A stretch of 64,000 nt of DNA from Emticicia sp. CRIBPO. Lineage in GTDB: Bacteria > Bacteroidota > Bacteroidia > Cytophagales > Spirosomataceae. Shown one piece after another: positions 8,779 to 16,981 of this stretch (the stretch's first letter is position 1; each line of letters starts with the position of its first letter). Under the pieces are notes generated by a model. It did no database searches. It had not been told where the DNA came from and worked only from the letters and a program-made list of their open reading frames with translations. The stretch spans positions 372,001 through 436,000 of the forward strand of contig NZ_JAAAKV010000004.1 of NCBI RefSeq assembly GCF_009905725.1. Direction: 5' to 3'. The position numbers and the translations under genes are program-made.

Positions 8779-9176
8779 TGTTGATCCTTTAAATGAAGTT
8801 TAGTTCAGGTAAAACCATAGGAGATAGGGATGTTTCAGACATCAGTTTCTCTGCGTTGCGAATTTAAATGAAATAGAGCAATTGACACTCATATTATAGA
8901 CTATTTTGTTTATTCAGGCGATCAATATCCCGGACAAATCGCCGGCCGGCTTTTTTTGACATCAATTTCAGGTTTCCTGTATGCCTTTGCGAAAGAATTT
9001 CGCCGGTTTAAAGGCAAAAGCCCTTTTCCTTTCATCTGTTCTCCATTTTCCTTCGCAGCGAATATTTATAAGGGAAATACTGTCCTGACGCCCAAAATAT
9101 TTGTAATTTTGCAGCCTCATTTTTAAAATTAACCATTGTTGCAACGTGAAATCCGCTGCGACAAACCATCAGCATC
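8779..9176. other. Divergent intergenic region between the M1 peptidase gene and gltX
   Basis: This 398-bp gap holds the start regions of two divergent genes. The only clear signal is a TAATTTTG -7 box at 9104-9111 for gltX. A GC palindrome (8941-8950) followed by seven T is too tight to fold well and is not called as a terminator. Confidence 0.5.
9104..9111 (+). promoter_or_regulatory. -7 box (TAnnTTTG) for gltX
   Basis: TAATTTTG fits the Bacteroidota sigma-A -7 consensus 65 bases upstream of the gltX start. No good -33 element was found at the expected distance. Confidence 0.45.
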
Positions 9177-10676
9177 ATGAGCGTAAGAGTACGATTTGCC
9201 CCAAGCCCTACAGGGCCGTTACACATCGGGGGAGTAAGAACAGCCTTATATAATTATCTTTTTGCCCGTAAGATGGGCGGGAAAATGCTTCTCAGAATCG
9301 AAGATACAGACCAGACCAGGTTTGTGGAGGGAGCGGAAAAATATATTCAGGAAGCCCTTGAATGGATCGGAATTAAAATAGATGAGGGTGTGACAGAAGG
9401 CGGGCCTCATGCTCCGTATAAACAATCCCAGAGGAAGGATATTTACAAACAATATGCACAGCAATTGCTTGACGAAGGCAAGGCGTATTATGCCTTTGAT
9501 ACGGCAGAAGAGCTGGACGCCATGAGAAAAAGCCTGGAGGAAGCCAAAGTAGACAACCTGTCTTATAATGCCGTGACCCGTATGCAGATGAAAAACTCCA
9601 TCACACTCTCAAAAGATGAGGTGGCGGAGAGGATCGGATCCGGCGAACCTTATGTGATCAGGTTGAAGGTGCCTCTTAAAGAAGAGATCAGGTTCAAAGA
9701 CATCATCCGCGAATGGGTGGTGGTGCATTCTTCTACCATAGATGATAAAGTTTTGATGAAGTCAGACGGAATGCCGACTTATCACCTGGCCAATATTGTG
9801 GATGACCACCTGATGGGCATTACGCATGTGATCAGGGGAGAAGAATGGCTGCCGTCTGCTCCGTTGCATATATTGTTATACAGGGCTTTCGGCTGGGAAG
9901 CTCCCCAGTTTGCCCATTTGCCACTTCTGCTTAAGCCAGAGGGCAACGGAAAGCTGAGCAAAAGAGATGGCTTACTGGGAGATTTTCCGGTGTTTCCGCT
10001 CGAGTGGAAAGACCCTCAGAGTGGCGAAACTTCAAGAGGTTTCAGAGAAGACGGCTATTTGCCGGAGGCTTTGCTTAACTTCCTGGCCTTTCTGGGCTGG
10101 AATCCGGGTACAGACCAGGAGTTTTTTGGTCTGGATGAAATGGTCGAGGCCTTTTCACTGGAAAAAATACATAAAGCAGGAGCCAGGTTTGATGTCAATA
10201 AAGCCAAATGGTTTAATCAGCATTATTTAAGACAGATGTCTGATGAAGAGCTGGCTGAACAGGTTTCGATGAAACTGGAAAATAAGGCCCTGGCACCAAA
10301 GCTGGTCAAACTGATGAAAGACCGCGTAACTTTCACGAAAGAAATCATCACGGAAGTTCCTTATCTGTTCAATCCTCCAATGGAGTATGACCAGGAAGTG
10401 GCTCAGAAAAAATGGGATGACCTGGCTAAAAAAGCCATCCCGGTTATCGCCGATATCCTGGGTAATATTCCTGATGCCGATTTTGAAGCACAGAAAATCC
10501 ATGATACCTTGTTTGAAAAACTGGAAGCAGAAGGTATTAAACCCGGCAAAGTCATGCAGGCCTTCAGGCTGGCGGTCACAGGCGAAGGAAAAGGCCCGGA
10601 CCTGATGCTGATCCTGGAAATTCTTGGAAAACAGACGGTGCTCGAAAGGATCGCCAAAGCACTCGCTACCTTATAA
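9177..10676 (+). CDS. gltX: Glutamyl-tRNA synthetase
   Basis: 499 aa class I aminoacyl-tRNA synthetase that charges tRNA-Glu. The start at 9177 gives MSVRVRFAPSPTGPLHIGG, which holds the HIGH-type motif near residue 17. The KMSKS-type motif is KLSKR at residue 259. Other family landmarks are LLRIEDTDQTR, LIWRG-equivalent HVIRGEEWLPSAPLH and the C-terminal anticodon-binding region. An insertion after KLSKRDG (about 265-295, GDFPVFPLEWKDPQSGE) is one I recall from other Bacteroidota enzymes. It is a single gene ending in a hairpin shared with the convergent membrane-protein gene. Confidence 0.97.
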   Translation: MSVRVRFAPSPTGPLHIGGVRTALYNYLFARKMGGKMLLRIEDTDQTRFVEGAEKYIQEALEWIGIKIDEGVTEGGPHAPYKQSQRKDIYKQYAQQLLDEGKAYYAFDTAEELDAMRKSLEEAKVDNLSYNAVTRMQMKNSITLSKDEVAERIGSGEPYVIRLKVPLKEEIRFKDIIREWVVVHSSTIDDKVLMKSDGMPTYHLANIVDDHLMGITHVIRGEEWLPSAPLHILLYRAFGWEAPQFAHLPLLLKPEGNGKLSKRDGLLGDFPVFPLEWKDPQSGETSRGFREDGYLPEALLNFLAFLGWNPGTDQEFFGLDEMVEAFSLEKIHKAGARFDVNKAKWFNQHYLRQMSDEELAEQVSMKLENKALAPKLVKLMKDRVTFTKEIITEVPYLFNPPMEYDQEVAQKKWDDLAKKAIPVIADILGNIPDADFEAQKIHDTLFEKLEAEGIKPGKVMQAFRLAVTGEGKGPDLMLILEILGKQTVLERIAKALATL

Positions 10677-10683
10677 TATTTTT

Positions 10684-10712
10684 AAAGCCGGTTAGTCAGA
10701 CTCTCCGGCTTT
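10684..10712. terminator. Shared terminator hairpin between gltX and the convergent membrane-protein gene
   Basis: The 8-bp stem AAAGCCGG (10684-10691)/CCGGCTTT (10705-10712) is followed by a T-rich stretch. It lies 8 bases after the gltX stop, and its loop and right arm cover the last codons and stop (10692-10694) of the minus-strand gene. Confidence 0.7.
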
Positions 10713-11450
10713 ATTTCTTACAATATCTTCGTTGGCAAAGCCCCACAGGAAAAACAGCGGGCTGAACATATTCAGAAAACAAATCAACGGGTAAGAGTAC
10801 GGGATCTTCTCAATGAAGATGTTGTACGTATTGACCGCCGTCGTAAAAGACACCAGGGCCAGGGCCATCAGGATGATGGATTGACTTCGTTTGGTGAAAT
10901 TCAGATTACTCCCCGTCAGCATCATCGCAATAAAAAATACGGTATAGGCGATCGTCAGGATAAAATAAGACCTGTTTAAAAGGGTCTGATAAACCACAAA
11001 GTAGTAATAGGCCAAGGGAATGCCGATATAAAGGAAGTAGCGGTTGAACAGTTCTCCGGGGCTTTTTTTTATGGTTGATATTTTCCGCTCCCTCAGAAAA
11101 ACAATGATCAGTAAAATATTGGTAATAAAGGGCAGGATGATTTCAAGGTAAGTTTCCGTTTCCGGATCACCGAAAAACCGGGATTGGAAAGGGTAGGCGA
11201 TCAGGACAAAAACCGAAATTAACATCAGGATGTTCCTGGTTGCAAAGGGGGCGGGTGACGCCCTGACAAACCACGCCAGGAGGATTAAAGTATGAACGGG
11301 CCTGAATATGAACTCCATCAGGGGAGTGGTGTAGTAATGAAAGAAAAGGTCGAGGACATAAAGCGGGATACTGAGGATAAAAATGGTGCTGAGGTCTTTA
11401 ATTTTCACTCCGGGGACGCTGTCTGTTCTTTTTTTGAAAAAGGAATTCAT
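10692..11450 (-). CDS. Multi-pass membrane protein, paralogue 1 of 4
   Basis: 252 aa with seven to eight predicted membrane segments and no signal peptide or soluble domain. I do not recognise the family with certainty. It shares a pattern with the three genes to its right: WFVRASPAP...RN near residue 61, P.AYYYFVVYQ in the middle, and the tail NLNFTKRSQS..MALALVSF...VNTYNIFIEK...GFANEDIVR. The tail resembles in layout the end of the YhhN/TMEM86 family (8-TM lysoplasmalogenases), but this is only a pattern impression. It is the most isolated copy, 495 bp from paralogue 2, and lacks the conserved EH...W pair (EKIPYSY instead). Confidence 0.75.
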   Translation of the reverse strand: MNSFFKKRTDSVPGVKIKDLSTIFILSIPLYVLDLFFHYYTTPLMEFIFRPVHTLILLAWFVRASPAPFATRNILMLISVFVLIAYPFQSRFFGDPETETYLEIILPFITNILLIIVFLRERKISTIKKSPGELFNRYFLYIGIPLAYYYFVVYQTLLNRSYFILTIAYTVFFIAMMLTGSNLNFTKRSQSIILMALALVSFTTAVNTYNIFIEKIPYSYPLICFLNMFSPLFFLWGFANEDIVRNKAGESD

Positions 11451-11945
11451 TGTATGTCGTTTTAATAGGGTGGCTGATGGGTGCTGACAGGCATCAGCTC
11501 GAAATAAAGGCTATTTTTGGATGGACCGGAAGGTTTTTAATGACAAAATCACTCAGAATTAAAGACCGGTAAAAATAATGGAGACAGATCCGGAACGGCC
11601 GGATTTGTATTTTGAGGCCTTTTTGTAAGGCAAATATGCAATGGTAAAGAAAACAGAACGGAAAGGTCCGGTTCACTGATTTTTAACAGGGCAGCTGATT
11701 TTCTGTCAAGAGTTGATTCCATCCGACGAATAAATCTGAGTTATAAAGTTGTTGCGATTTTAATATTACACAACGGGTTGAAAAAGATAGTTTCTTGCTG
11801 GAAACAAAGGCAAAATGGGTGTTAACAGGGCATTAAGTGACTCACAATGAAATTGTTTACGTCACAAAGTTAATTAAGATTTGCTTTAAAAAAAATATAA
11901 TGCAGATAGAAATGCTTTTGGACTTTAAGGGGAAGTTTGTTTTTT
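11451..11945. other. Intergenic gap between membrane paralogues 1 and 2
   Basis: A 495-bp stretch without a credible gene. I saw no terminator, strong promoter or repeat in it. It may carry the remains of a lost paralogue or a leader for paralogue 1, but nothing in the sequence shows this. Confidence 0.4.
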
Positions 11946-12728
11946 TCAGTGCAGAAACTCACGCGATTTCCTGTACTGGTCTTCTATCGCAAGACCATAG
12001 AAAAGAAGTACCCGTGAAAGCAGGGCCAGCAGGATGGTGAGCTCAACCCACCAGTCGGGGTGCTCAACAAAACTGTAGTAAGAAATGGCAATATTGGTGA
12101 TGGCCATCACTGCCATACTGGCAAAGACCAGACTTTTGGATTCCCGGCAGAAATTGACCTCCATGCCATAGTAAAATACACCTACAAGTGAACAAAAGTA
12201 GGCCACATGCAGGGGAAGATAGGGGCTTTCAATGATGTAGGGATACAATACAAAGTAGGAGAAGAGTACAGGCAGGAAAATAAATATGAACAGGAACCTG
12301 AAAAAGTGAAAGAAACCTTTGTCTTTGATCTTCAGGTTTTCAAGCCTGAATGCAGTCAGCAGAAACAAAAAGCCGACGTTAGGCAAAATCATCATCAGGT
12401 AATATTCGAGTATCTGGTGTTGAAAAATATTGGACCAGGCAGGATAAATATGTGTAAAACTTATAGAAATCATGATCATGATGTTTCTTTGAGAAAACGC
12501 GTAGGGTGAGTTTCTGATAAGCCACCCGATTAAGAACAGGAAGATGATGAGCCTGATAATGAGCCTGCTCCACGGCCATTCATAACGGAAACACAGAGCA
12601 TCGGCACACCCCATCAAAAGGCAGAACAGGCAATAGTAAAGAAAGCGGAGATCGTTTATCTTAAGTGGTCTTTTAGAATAGATATGTGATGCTTTTGGTT
12701 TTGACATCATCGCTTTGTTGGTAGTCAT
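11946..12728 (-). CDS. Multi-pass membrane protein, paralogue 2 of 4
   Basis: 260 aa from the ATG at 12728; an alternative start seven codons in (MMSKPK) is possible. It has seven to eight hydrophobic helices after a basic N terminus. Conserved elements shared with its siblings are WLIRNSPYAFSQRN, LPVLFSYFVLYP, and the tail YYGMEVNFCRESKSLVF...ITN...SFVEHPDWW...LLSRVLLFYGLAIEDQYR. It lies 3 bases after the stop of paralogue 3, so the two are almost certainly cotranscribed and translationally linked. The function is unknown. A membrane-lipid enzyme of YhhN/TMEM86 type or a receptor-like membrane sensor are both open. Confidence 0.75.
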   Translation of the reverse strand: MTTNKAMMSKPKASHIYSKRPLKINDLRFLYYCLFCLLMGCADALCFRYEWPWSRLIIRLIIFLFLIGWLIRNSPYAFSQRNIMIMISISFTHIYPAWSNIFQHQILEYYLMMILPNVGFLFLLTAFRLENLKIKDKGFFHFFRFLFIFIFLPVLFSYFVLYPYIIESPYLPLHVAYFCSLVGVFYYGMEVNFCRESKSLVFASMAVMAITNIAISYYSFVEHPDWWVELTILLALLSRVLLFYGLAIEDQYRKSREFLH

Positions 12729-12731
12729 AGC

Positions 12732-13502
12732 TTAATGATAGTAGTTTGTAGCTTCCTTTTGTCTGAATATATCCTCACTGGCAAAGCCACAAAAAAGCAA
12801 TACTCTTGAAAAAATAGATAAAAAGCAGACGATTTCGAACATCCAGTCGAAGTGCTCAACAAAAAAGTTATAGGCATTCAGCTCGTTTGTGAGGGTGATC
12901 AGGGCCAGGCTGTAGAACACCAGTTTTTTGCTGTTTCTTGAGAAATTAATGTTGATCCCGTAATAAATCATCACCAGCAAAACCATCAGGTAAACGATCA
13001 CCATCAGCAGGTAATCATTTTTTTGCTGCAGGGCCTGGTAAAGCACAAAATAGAAAAACAACACCGGTACGAGGATGAAAGGAAACAGGAATTTAAAAAA
13101 GAAAGTGATCCTGCCCTCTTTTCTTTTGATCTCCCTGTTGATTCTGAAGGCTAGAATCAGGAGAAAATAAGAAAGCATGGGCAAAAGCATCGAAATTTTT
13201 ACTTCCAGGTCGCGGTTGTTAAGGAAGCCGGAATCATAAGGATAAGTATTGGAAACCAGCAGGGAAAATATCAGGATGTAATTTTTGAGGTTGCCCGGGG
13301 TAGGAGAGACCCTGATAAACCAGAATATCATGACGAGCACATTGAGGGTCTTAAAAAGAAACTCATGAAGGATATTGTCGCCCTGATGGAGGCGGATTTC
13401 AACAAAATAAGAAACAAGATTAATCGAAAAAAGAAACACAATATCCTGAACTCTCAGGTTTAGAAATGTTTTCGACTTCTCAAAAATTGAAAAGGCTCTC
13501 AT
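12732..13502 (-). CDS. Multi-pass membrane protein, paralogue 3 of 4
   Basis: 256 aa from the ATG at 13502. An in-frame ATG at 13568 would add 22 polar residues absent from the siblings, so the shorter form is preferred. Conserved elements are WFIRVSPTP...KN, LVPVLFFYFVLYQ, and YYGININFSRNSKKLVFYSLALITLTNELNAY, then FFVEHFDW and SRVLLFCGFASEDIFR. This copy fits the shared pattern best. It is the first gene of the tight pair with paralogue 2. The conserved charged positions (Arg in SP motif, Asn/Arg in NFSR, Glu-His, Glu-Asp-x-x-Arg) are concentrated in the C-terminal half and would face the membrane boundary. Confidence 0.75.
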   Translation of the reverse strand: MRAFSIFEKSKTFLNLRVQDIVFLFSINLVSYFVEIRLHQGDNILHEFLFKTLNVLVMIFWFIRVSPTPGNLKNYILIFSLLVSNTYPYDSGFLNNRDLEVKISMLLPMLSYFLLILAFRINREIKRKEGRITFFFKFLFPFILVPVLFFYFVLYQALQQKNDYLLMVIVYLMVLLVMIYYGININFSRNSKKLVFYSLALITLTNELNAYNFFVEHFDWMFEIVCFLSIFSRVLLFCGFASEDIFRQKEATNYYH

Positions 13503-13917
13503 TATGGTTTTGTTGTAGGTTCTTTTTAGATATGGGTCAAATTTCTCTGTTGCCGGACAACGCTCCATTCAAGCAAGTGCTCCATTCAGAATACATACAA
13601 TAAATGTACCTACATATTTAATGAGGGGAAAGAATCCTTTTCATTTAAAAATGCAGTGGTATTCTAAAATTTATGCTGGAATTTGCAGGATCGGTTAAAG
13701 TTATTTTCTTACAACCTTTTTTGTGAAGGTAGTTTACAGGCAATCAGATTTCATGACAAATGTATATTTTTTTTAGAAAAAATAAAAGAAGAGGGGCTTT
13801 TTATATCCTTTTTTGATATTTAATGTATATTTATTTGCAGTTTCTGGCTATTCAGAAGGGCATCAGGTACTTAATGATGTGTTAATTTTTTGATGACACT
13901 GCCTCAGCAATGAGAGG
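13503..13917. other. Intergenic gap between membrane paralogues 3 and 4
   Basis: About 415 bp of AT-rich DNA with no gene, separating the paralogue 3-2 pair from paralogue 4. It should hold the promoter of the pair. I found no exact TAnnTTTG box on the minus strand and no terminator hairpin for paralogue 4. Confidence 0.4.
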
Positions 13918-14682
13918 TTAATAGGAGTAAGGAGGGGTTAAGGTGTCTCTTCTCCGGTAAAGTTCCTCATTAACAAAACCGCCGGTAATCAGAATCCTGG
14001 ATAAATGAGAAAGCAAACGGCTTACCGGGAAAACCCATGGTATGTGCTCTACCAGCAGATCATAGGTGTTGATTTCATTGGCAACGGTAATCATGACGAG
14101 ACCCAGGGTGACAAGTAACCTGCTGTACCTGCTGAAGCGGAGGTGTGTTCCGTAAAAAAGCATAACCACTATGACAATCATATAGAAGGTCATGAGGTTA
14201 AAATAAGGAGAATGAAAAATTCCCTGAAAAACGATAAAATAGAAGAACAGGGAGGGTACAATGATAAAAATGATCACATTTAATACATAGTCCTGTCTTT
14301 TAAGGAGTTTTATATTTGACTTTTCATGCATAAAAACATAGGTCATCAGGATATAAGAGGCAGACAGCAGCAGCACAGGCACAATGATGCCTTCCGAATC
14401 TTTCATGTCGGTAGGATAATACGGAACGACATTGGCCAGTACAACAGAAATACCAAGCAGGCAGTTTTTAAGGCTTTTGGGCCGGGGTGACATCTTGATG
14501 AGCCACAGAAAGACCAGTAATGAATGCAGAATACGGACCAGAAAGCTGCTGAAGTATTCCCTGGAATAATAAAGGGTGATTTCGAAAACATAGAAGGAAA
14601 GGCAAACGGCCAGAAGAGTCAGGAGGTCAGTGTAGTGAATCAATAAATAGGTTTTTGACCTTTTATCTAAAAATGAGTCCAT
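13918..14682 (-). CDS. Multi-pass membrane protein, paralogue 4 of 4
   Basis: 254 aa with seven to eight membrane segments. Shared elements are WLIKMSPRPKSLKN, IVPSLFFYFIVFQ and the tail FYGTHLRFSRYSRLLV...ITVANEINTYDLLVEHIPW, then LSRILITGGFVNEELYR. The Arg of the SP motif is Lys here and ED is EE, both conservative. As with its siblings there is no signal peptide or soluble domain. It is transcribed alone, since the gap to paralogue 3 is 415 bp. The four copies are diverged, so the duplication is old or under diversifying pressure. Confidence 0.75.
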   Translation of the reverse strand: MDSFLDKRSKTYLLIHYTDLLTLLAVCLSFYVFEITLYYSREYFSSFLVRILHSLLVFLWLIKMSPRPKSLKNCLLGISVVLANVVPYYPTDMKDSEGIIVPVLLLSASYILMTYVFMHEKSNIKLLKRQDYVLNVIIFIIVPSLFFYFIVFQGIFHSPYFNLMTFYMIVIVVMLFYGTHLRFSRYSRLLVTLGLVMITVANEINTYDLLVEHIPWVFPVSRLLSHLSRILITGGFVNEELYRRRDTLTPPYSY

Positions 14683-14878
14683 TTAGTTTAAAATGTTAAA
14701 GTTATTAGGTTATTTTGTTTAATGTTGTGGCCTTTTCAGGGTAAAGTAAAGGCCATTTATTTTCGTGAAGATTCCGATTTCATGGACAGGGTTAAAAGAT
14801 TTTGAAAAAGTTTTTGAATTAATCCGAAGATTACTAAATATTTACCGGTTTTTCGAATATTTGAAAAAATAAATAAAG

Positions 14879-15067
14879 ATGTCAAAGAAAAAAGTAGTTG
14901 AAAAAGATCTGCCTAAAGTGCATAAAGACCTCGAAGGTTTTGATATTAAAATCAATTCATTCGGTGAAATACAAATGTCCTATGACATTGAAAATATCAA
15001 TACATTTTTAAACAAGAAAGTAGAAGACAAAAAACTAAAACACCTGAAAGACGATGAGAAGTCATGA
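14879..15067 (+). CDS. Small charged protein (62 aa) overlapping the AIM24-family gene
   Basis: 62 aa, Lys/Asp/Glu-rich ([20 protein letters not shown]...), with no membrane segment. The ATG at 14879 and the stop at 15065-15067 lie in a different frame from the next gene, which it overlaps by 14 bp. The overlap and the protein-like composition ([21 protein letters not shown]) favour a real gene translated with its neighbour. I do not recognise the family. A role as partner of the AIM24-family protein is only suggested by position. Confidence 0.65.
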   Translation: MSKKKVVEKDLPKVHKDLEGFDIKINSFGEIQMSYDIENINTFLNKKVEDKKLKHLKDDEKS

Positions 15068-15833
15068 AATTGATTACAAAATTATAGGAGAAGACATCCA
15101 GATTGTTGAAATAGAACTGGATCCTAATGAAACCGTTGTGGCAGAAGCCGGATCCATGCTTTTTATGGAGGACGGCATCATGTTTGAAACCAAAATGGGC
15201 GACGGTTCACAACCGGAGCAGGGGTTTCTCGGCAAAATGTTTCAGGCCGGTTCCAGGATACTGATGGGAGAGTCGCTGTTCATGACCCACTTTACCAACA
15301 GGGGGCACGGTAAGAGGAAAGTGGCTTTTGCTGCTCCTTATCCGGGCACGATTAGGGCGGTTGACCTTGCCCAGATCAATCAGAACACCCTTATCGTTCA
15401 GAAAGACGCGTTTTTGTGTGCGGCTTTAGGCACCAGCATCGCTATTCATTTTAACAAAAAATTCGGGGCGGGACTTTTTGGAGGCGAAGGCTTTATTCTT
15501 CAGAGGGTCCAGGGCGACGGCATGGCTTTTATTCATTCGGGAGGCGTTGTGATTGAGCGTCAGCTGAATAATGAAACCCTCAGGATCGATACCGGTTGTG
15601 TTGTCGGATTCGAACCTCAGCTGAGTTTTGATATAGAAAGGGCCGGTAACCTCAAGTCCATGGTGTTCGGAGGGGAAGGTATGTTCCTGGCTACTTTGCG
15701 TGGTACAGGTAAAGTATGGATACAGTCGCTGCCGATTTCCAAACTGATCAGCAGGTTATCTGTGGGTGGTGGAAATGCAGGAAAAGAGTCCGGATCTGTT
15801 TTAGGCGGTCTTGGAGACCTTTTTGAAAGGTAG
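15054..15833 (+). CDS. AIM24/TIGR00266 family protein
   Basis: 259 aa, close to the usual length. The Gly-rich beta-strand pattern is typical: [12 protein letters not shown] near residue 30, [45 protein letters not shown] and [13 protein letters not shown]. The family forms a trimeric beta-roll related to the mitochondrial biogenesis protein AIM24 and its bacterial homologues. The biochemical role in bacteria is not settled. It starts inside the 62-aa gene (14-bp overlap), indicating one transcript. Confidence 0.88.
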   Translation: MRSHEIDYKIIGEDIQIVEIELDPNETVVAEAGSMLFMEDGIMFETKMGDGSQPEQGFLGKMFQAGSRILMGESLFMTHFTNRGHGKRKVAFAAPYPGTIRAVDLAQINQNTLIVQKDAFLCAALGTSIAIHFNKKFGAGLFGGEGFILQRVQGDGMAFIHSGGVVIERQLNNETLRIDTGCVVGFEPQLSFDIERAGNLKSMVFGGEGMFLATLRGTGKVWIQSLPISKLISRLSVGGGNAGKESGSVLGGLGDLFER

Positions 15834-15977
15834 TTTGTCGATAGAATCGGCAATAATGTCCACGGATTGGCAGTTTTGACAGATTAACGCTGAAAAACAT
15901 ACTGGCATTTTCTAGCTTTACTGCCGTATTATTCAACCTCTCTTTATCTTTTTTTACAAGAAAATATAAGTATTTTA

Positions 15978-16808
15978 ATGAACAGAAGAATTTTTTTGCA
16001 GCAATCGTCTTCTTTAGCCCTGATGGCATTGCTTTCTCAGGATTTATTGGCAAAGGGAACGCTTAAGAAGTTTGGTTGTCAGCTGTACAGTGTACGTGAC
16101 CTTATGCCTAAAGACGCGAAAGGCACCATGGAAAAGCTGGCGAAAATGGGATACAAGCAATTTGAGTCCTATTCAAAAGATCCTTTCTGGGGAATGAGTG
16201 CTTCTGAAGCCAAATCATTCCTTAAATCTATCGGAGTGGATATGGTAAGCACCCACCTGGGCTTAGCCGATATCACAGACGAAATGGCTGCTAAAGCCGC
16301 AGAAGTTGGTTTGAAATACCTGATCTGCCCTGCCATCGGTGGTCAGCCTAATGCTGAAGCCTGGAAGAAAAAGGCTTCTGAGTTTAATGAAAAAGGAGAG
16401 ATTTGTAAAAAACACGGATTGAAGTTCGGTTACCACAATCACTCTTATTCATTTGAAAATAAAAACGGTGTAATCGGTCAGGACATCCTTCTGGCTGAAT
16501 CTGATCCGTCCCTTGTTATTTTTGAACTGGACATTTTCTGGATCGAAGCTTCAAAAAACAGCAGCATCGAACACCTGACCAAACACAAGGGAAGATACGA
16601 ACTGTGTCACATCAAACAGATGATTGCCAATGATCCTAAGCCGAAGCAGGGTGATTTGTCATCAGGTCTTATTGATTATTCCAAAGTTTTGAGGGTTGCC
16701 AAAGACACCGGAATGAAGTATTTCTATGTAGAGCAGGAAGAGTATAAAATTGATTCACTGACGAGTATGAAAGTGGACGCTGATTATATGAAAGAGCTGA
16801 AGTTCTGA
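15978..16808 (+). CDS. Exported sugar phosphate isomerase/epimerase-like protein
   Basis: 276 aa xylose-isomerase-like TIM barrel. The N terminus (MNRRIFLQQSSSLALMALLSQDLLA) has RR followed by a hydrophobic stretch, like the Tat signals on many Bacteroidota epimerases. Barrel and metal-site landmarks are FGCQLYSVRD, STHLGLAD, YHNHSYSFE (His and Glu), ELDIFWIE (Asp/Glu) and HIKQM (His). The substrate is unknown. Such proteins often act on oxidised or 3-keto sugars together with Gfo/Idh/MocA oxidoreductases. No partner is adjacent here, but one lies at 53043-54389. It is monocistronic with a terminator. Confidence 0.88.
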   Translation: MNRRIFLQQSSSLALMALLSQDLLAKGTLKKFGCQLYSVRDLMPKDAKGTMEKLAKMGYKQFESYSKDPFWGMSASEAKSFLKSIGVDMVSTHLGLADITDEMAAKAAEVGLKYLICPAIGGQPNAEAWKKKASEFNEKGEICKKHGLKFGYHNHSYSFENKNGVIGQDILLAESDPSLVIFELDIFWIEASKNSSIEHLTKHKGRYELCHIKQMIANDPKPKQGDLSSGLIDYSKVLRVAKDTGMKYFYVEQEEYKIDSLTSMKVDADYMKELKF

Positions 16809-16837
16809 CAGAATCATCCTGAAAATCAAGATATATA

Positions 16838-16867
16838 GAAAAAGCCGGAATCTTCCGGCTTTTTTTG
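16838..16867 (+). terminator. Intrinsic terminator after the epimerase-like gene
   Basis: Perfect stem AAAGCCGGAA/TTCCGGCTTT with a 2-base spacer, followed by a run of T, 30 bases after the stop codon at 16808. Confidence 0.9.
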
Positions 16868-16981
16868 TGTCCGGAATTTGGTTCGTTTATAGGTTATGAT
16901 TATTATTGCGGGTCAATAGTTTGTTATAGCCCAAATTGTTAAATATTAACGGACATCCTGTCAGGGGGAGGTCATATAATC

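Noticed and set aside
8939-8959. Terminator formed by GCCGGCCGGC plus T7
   Set aside because: The palindrome has no room for a loop and no gene ends just before it on the plus strand.
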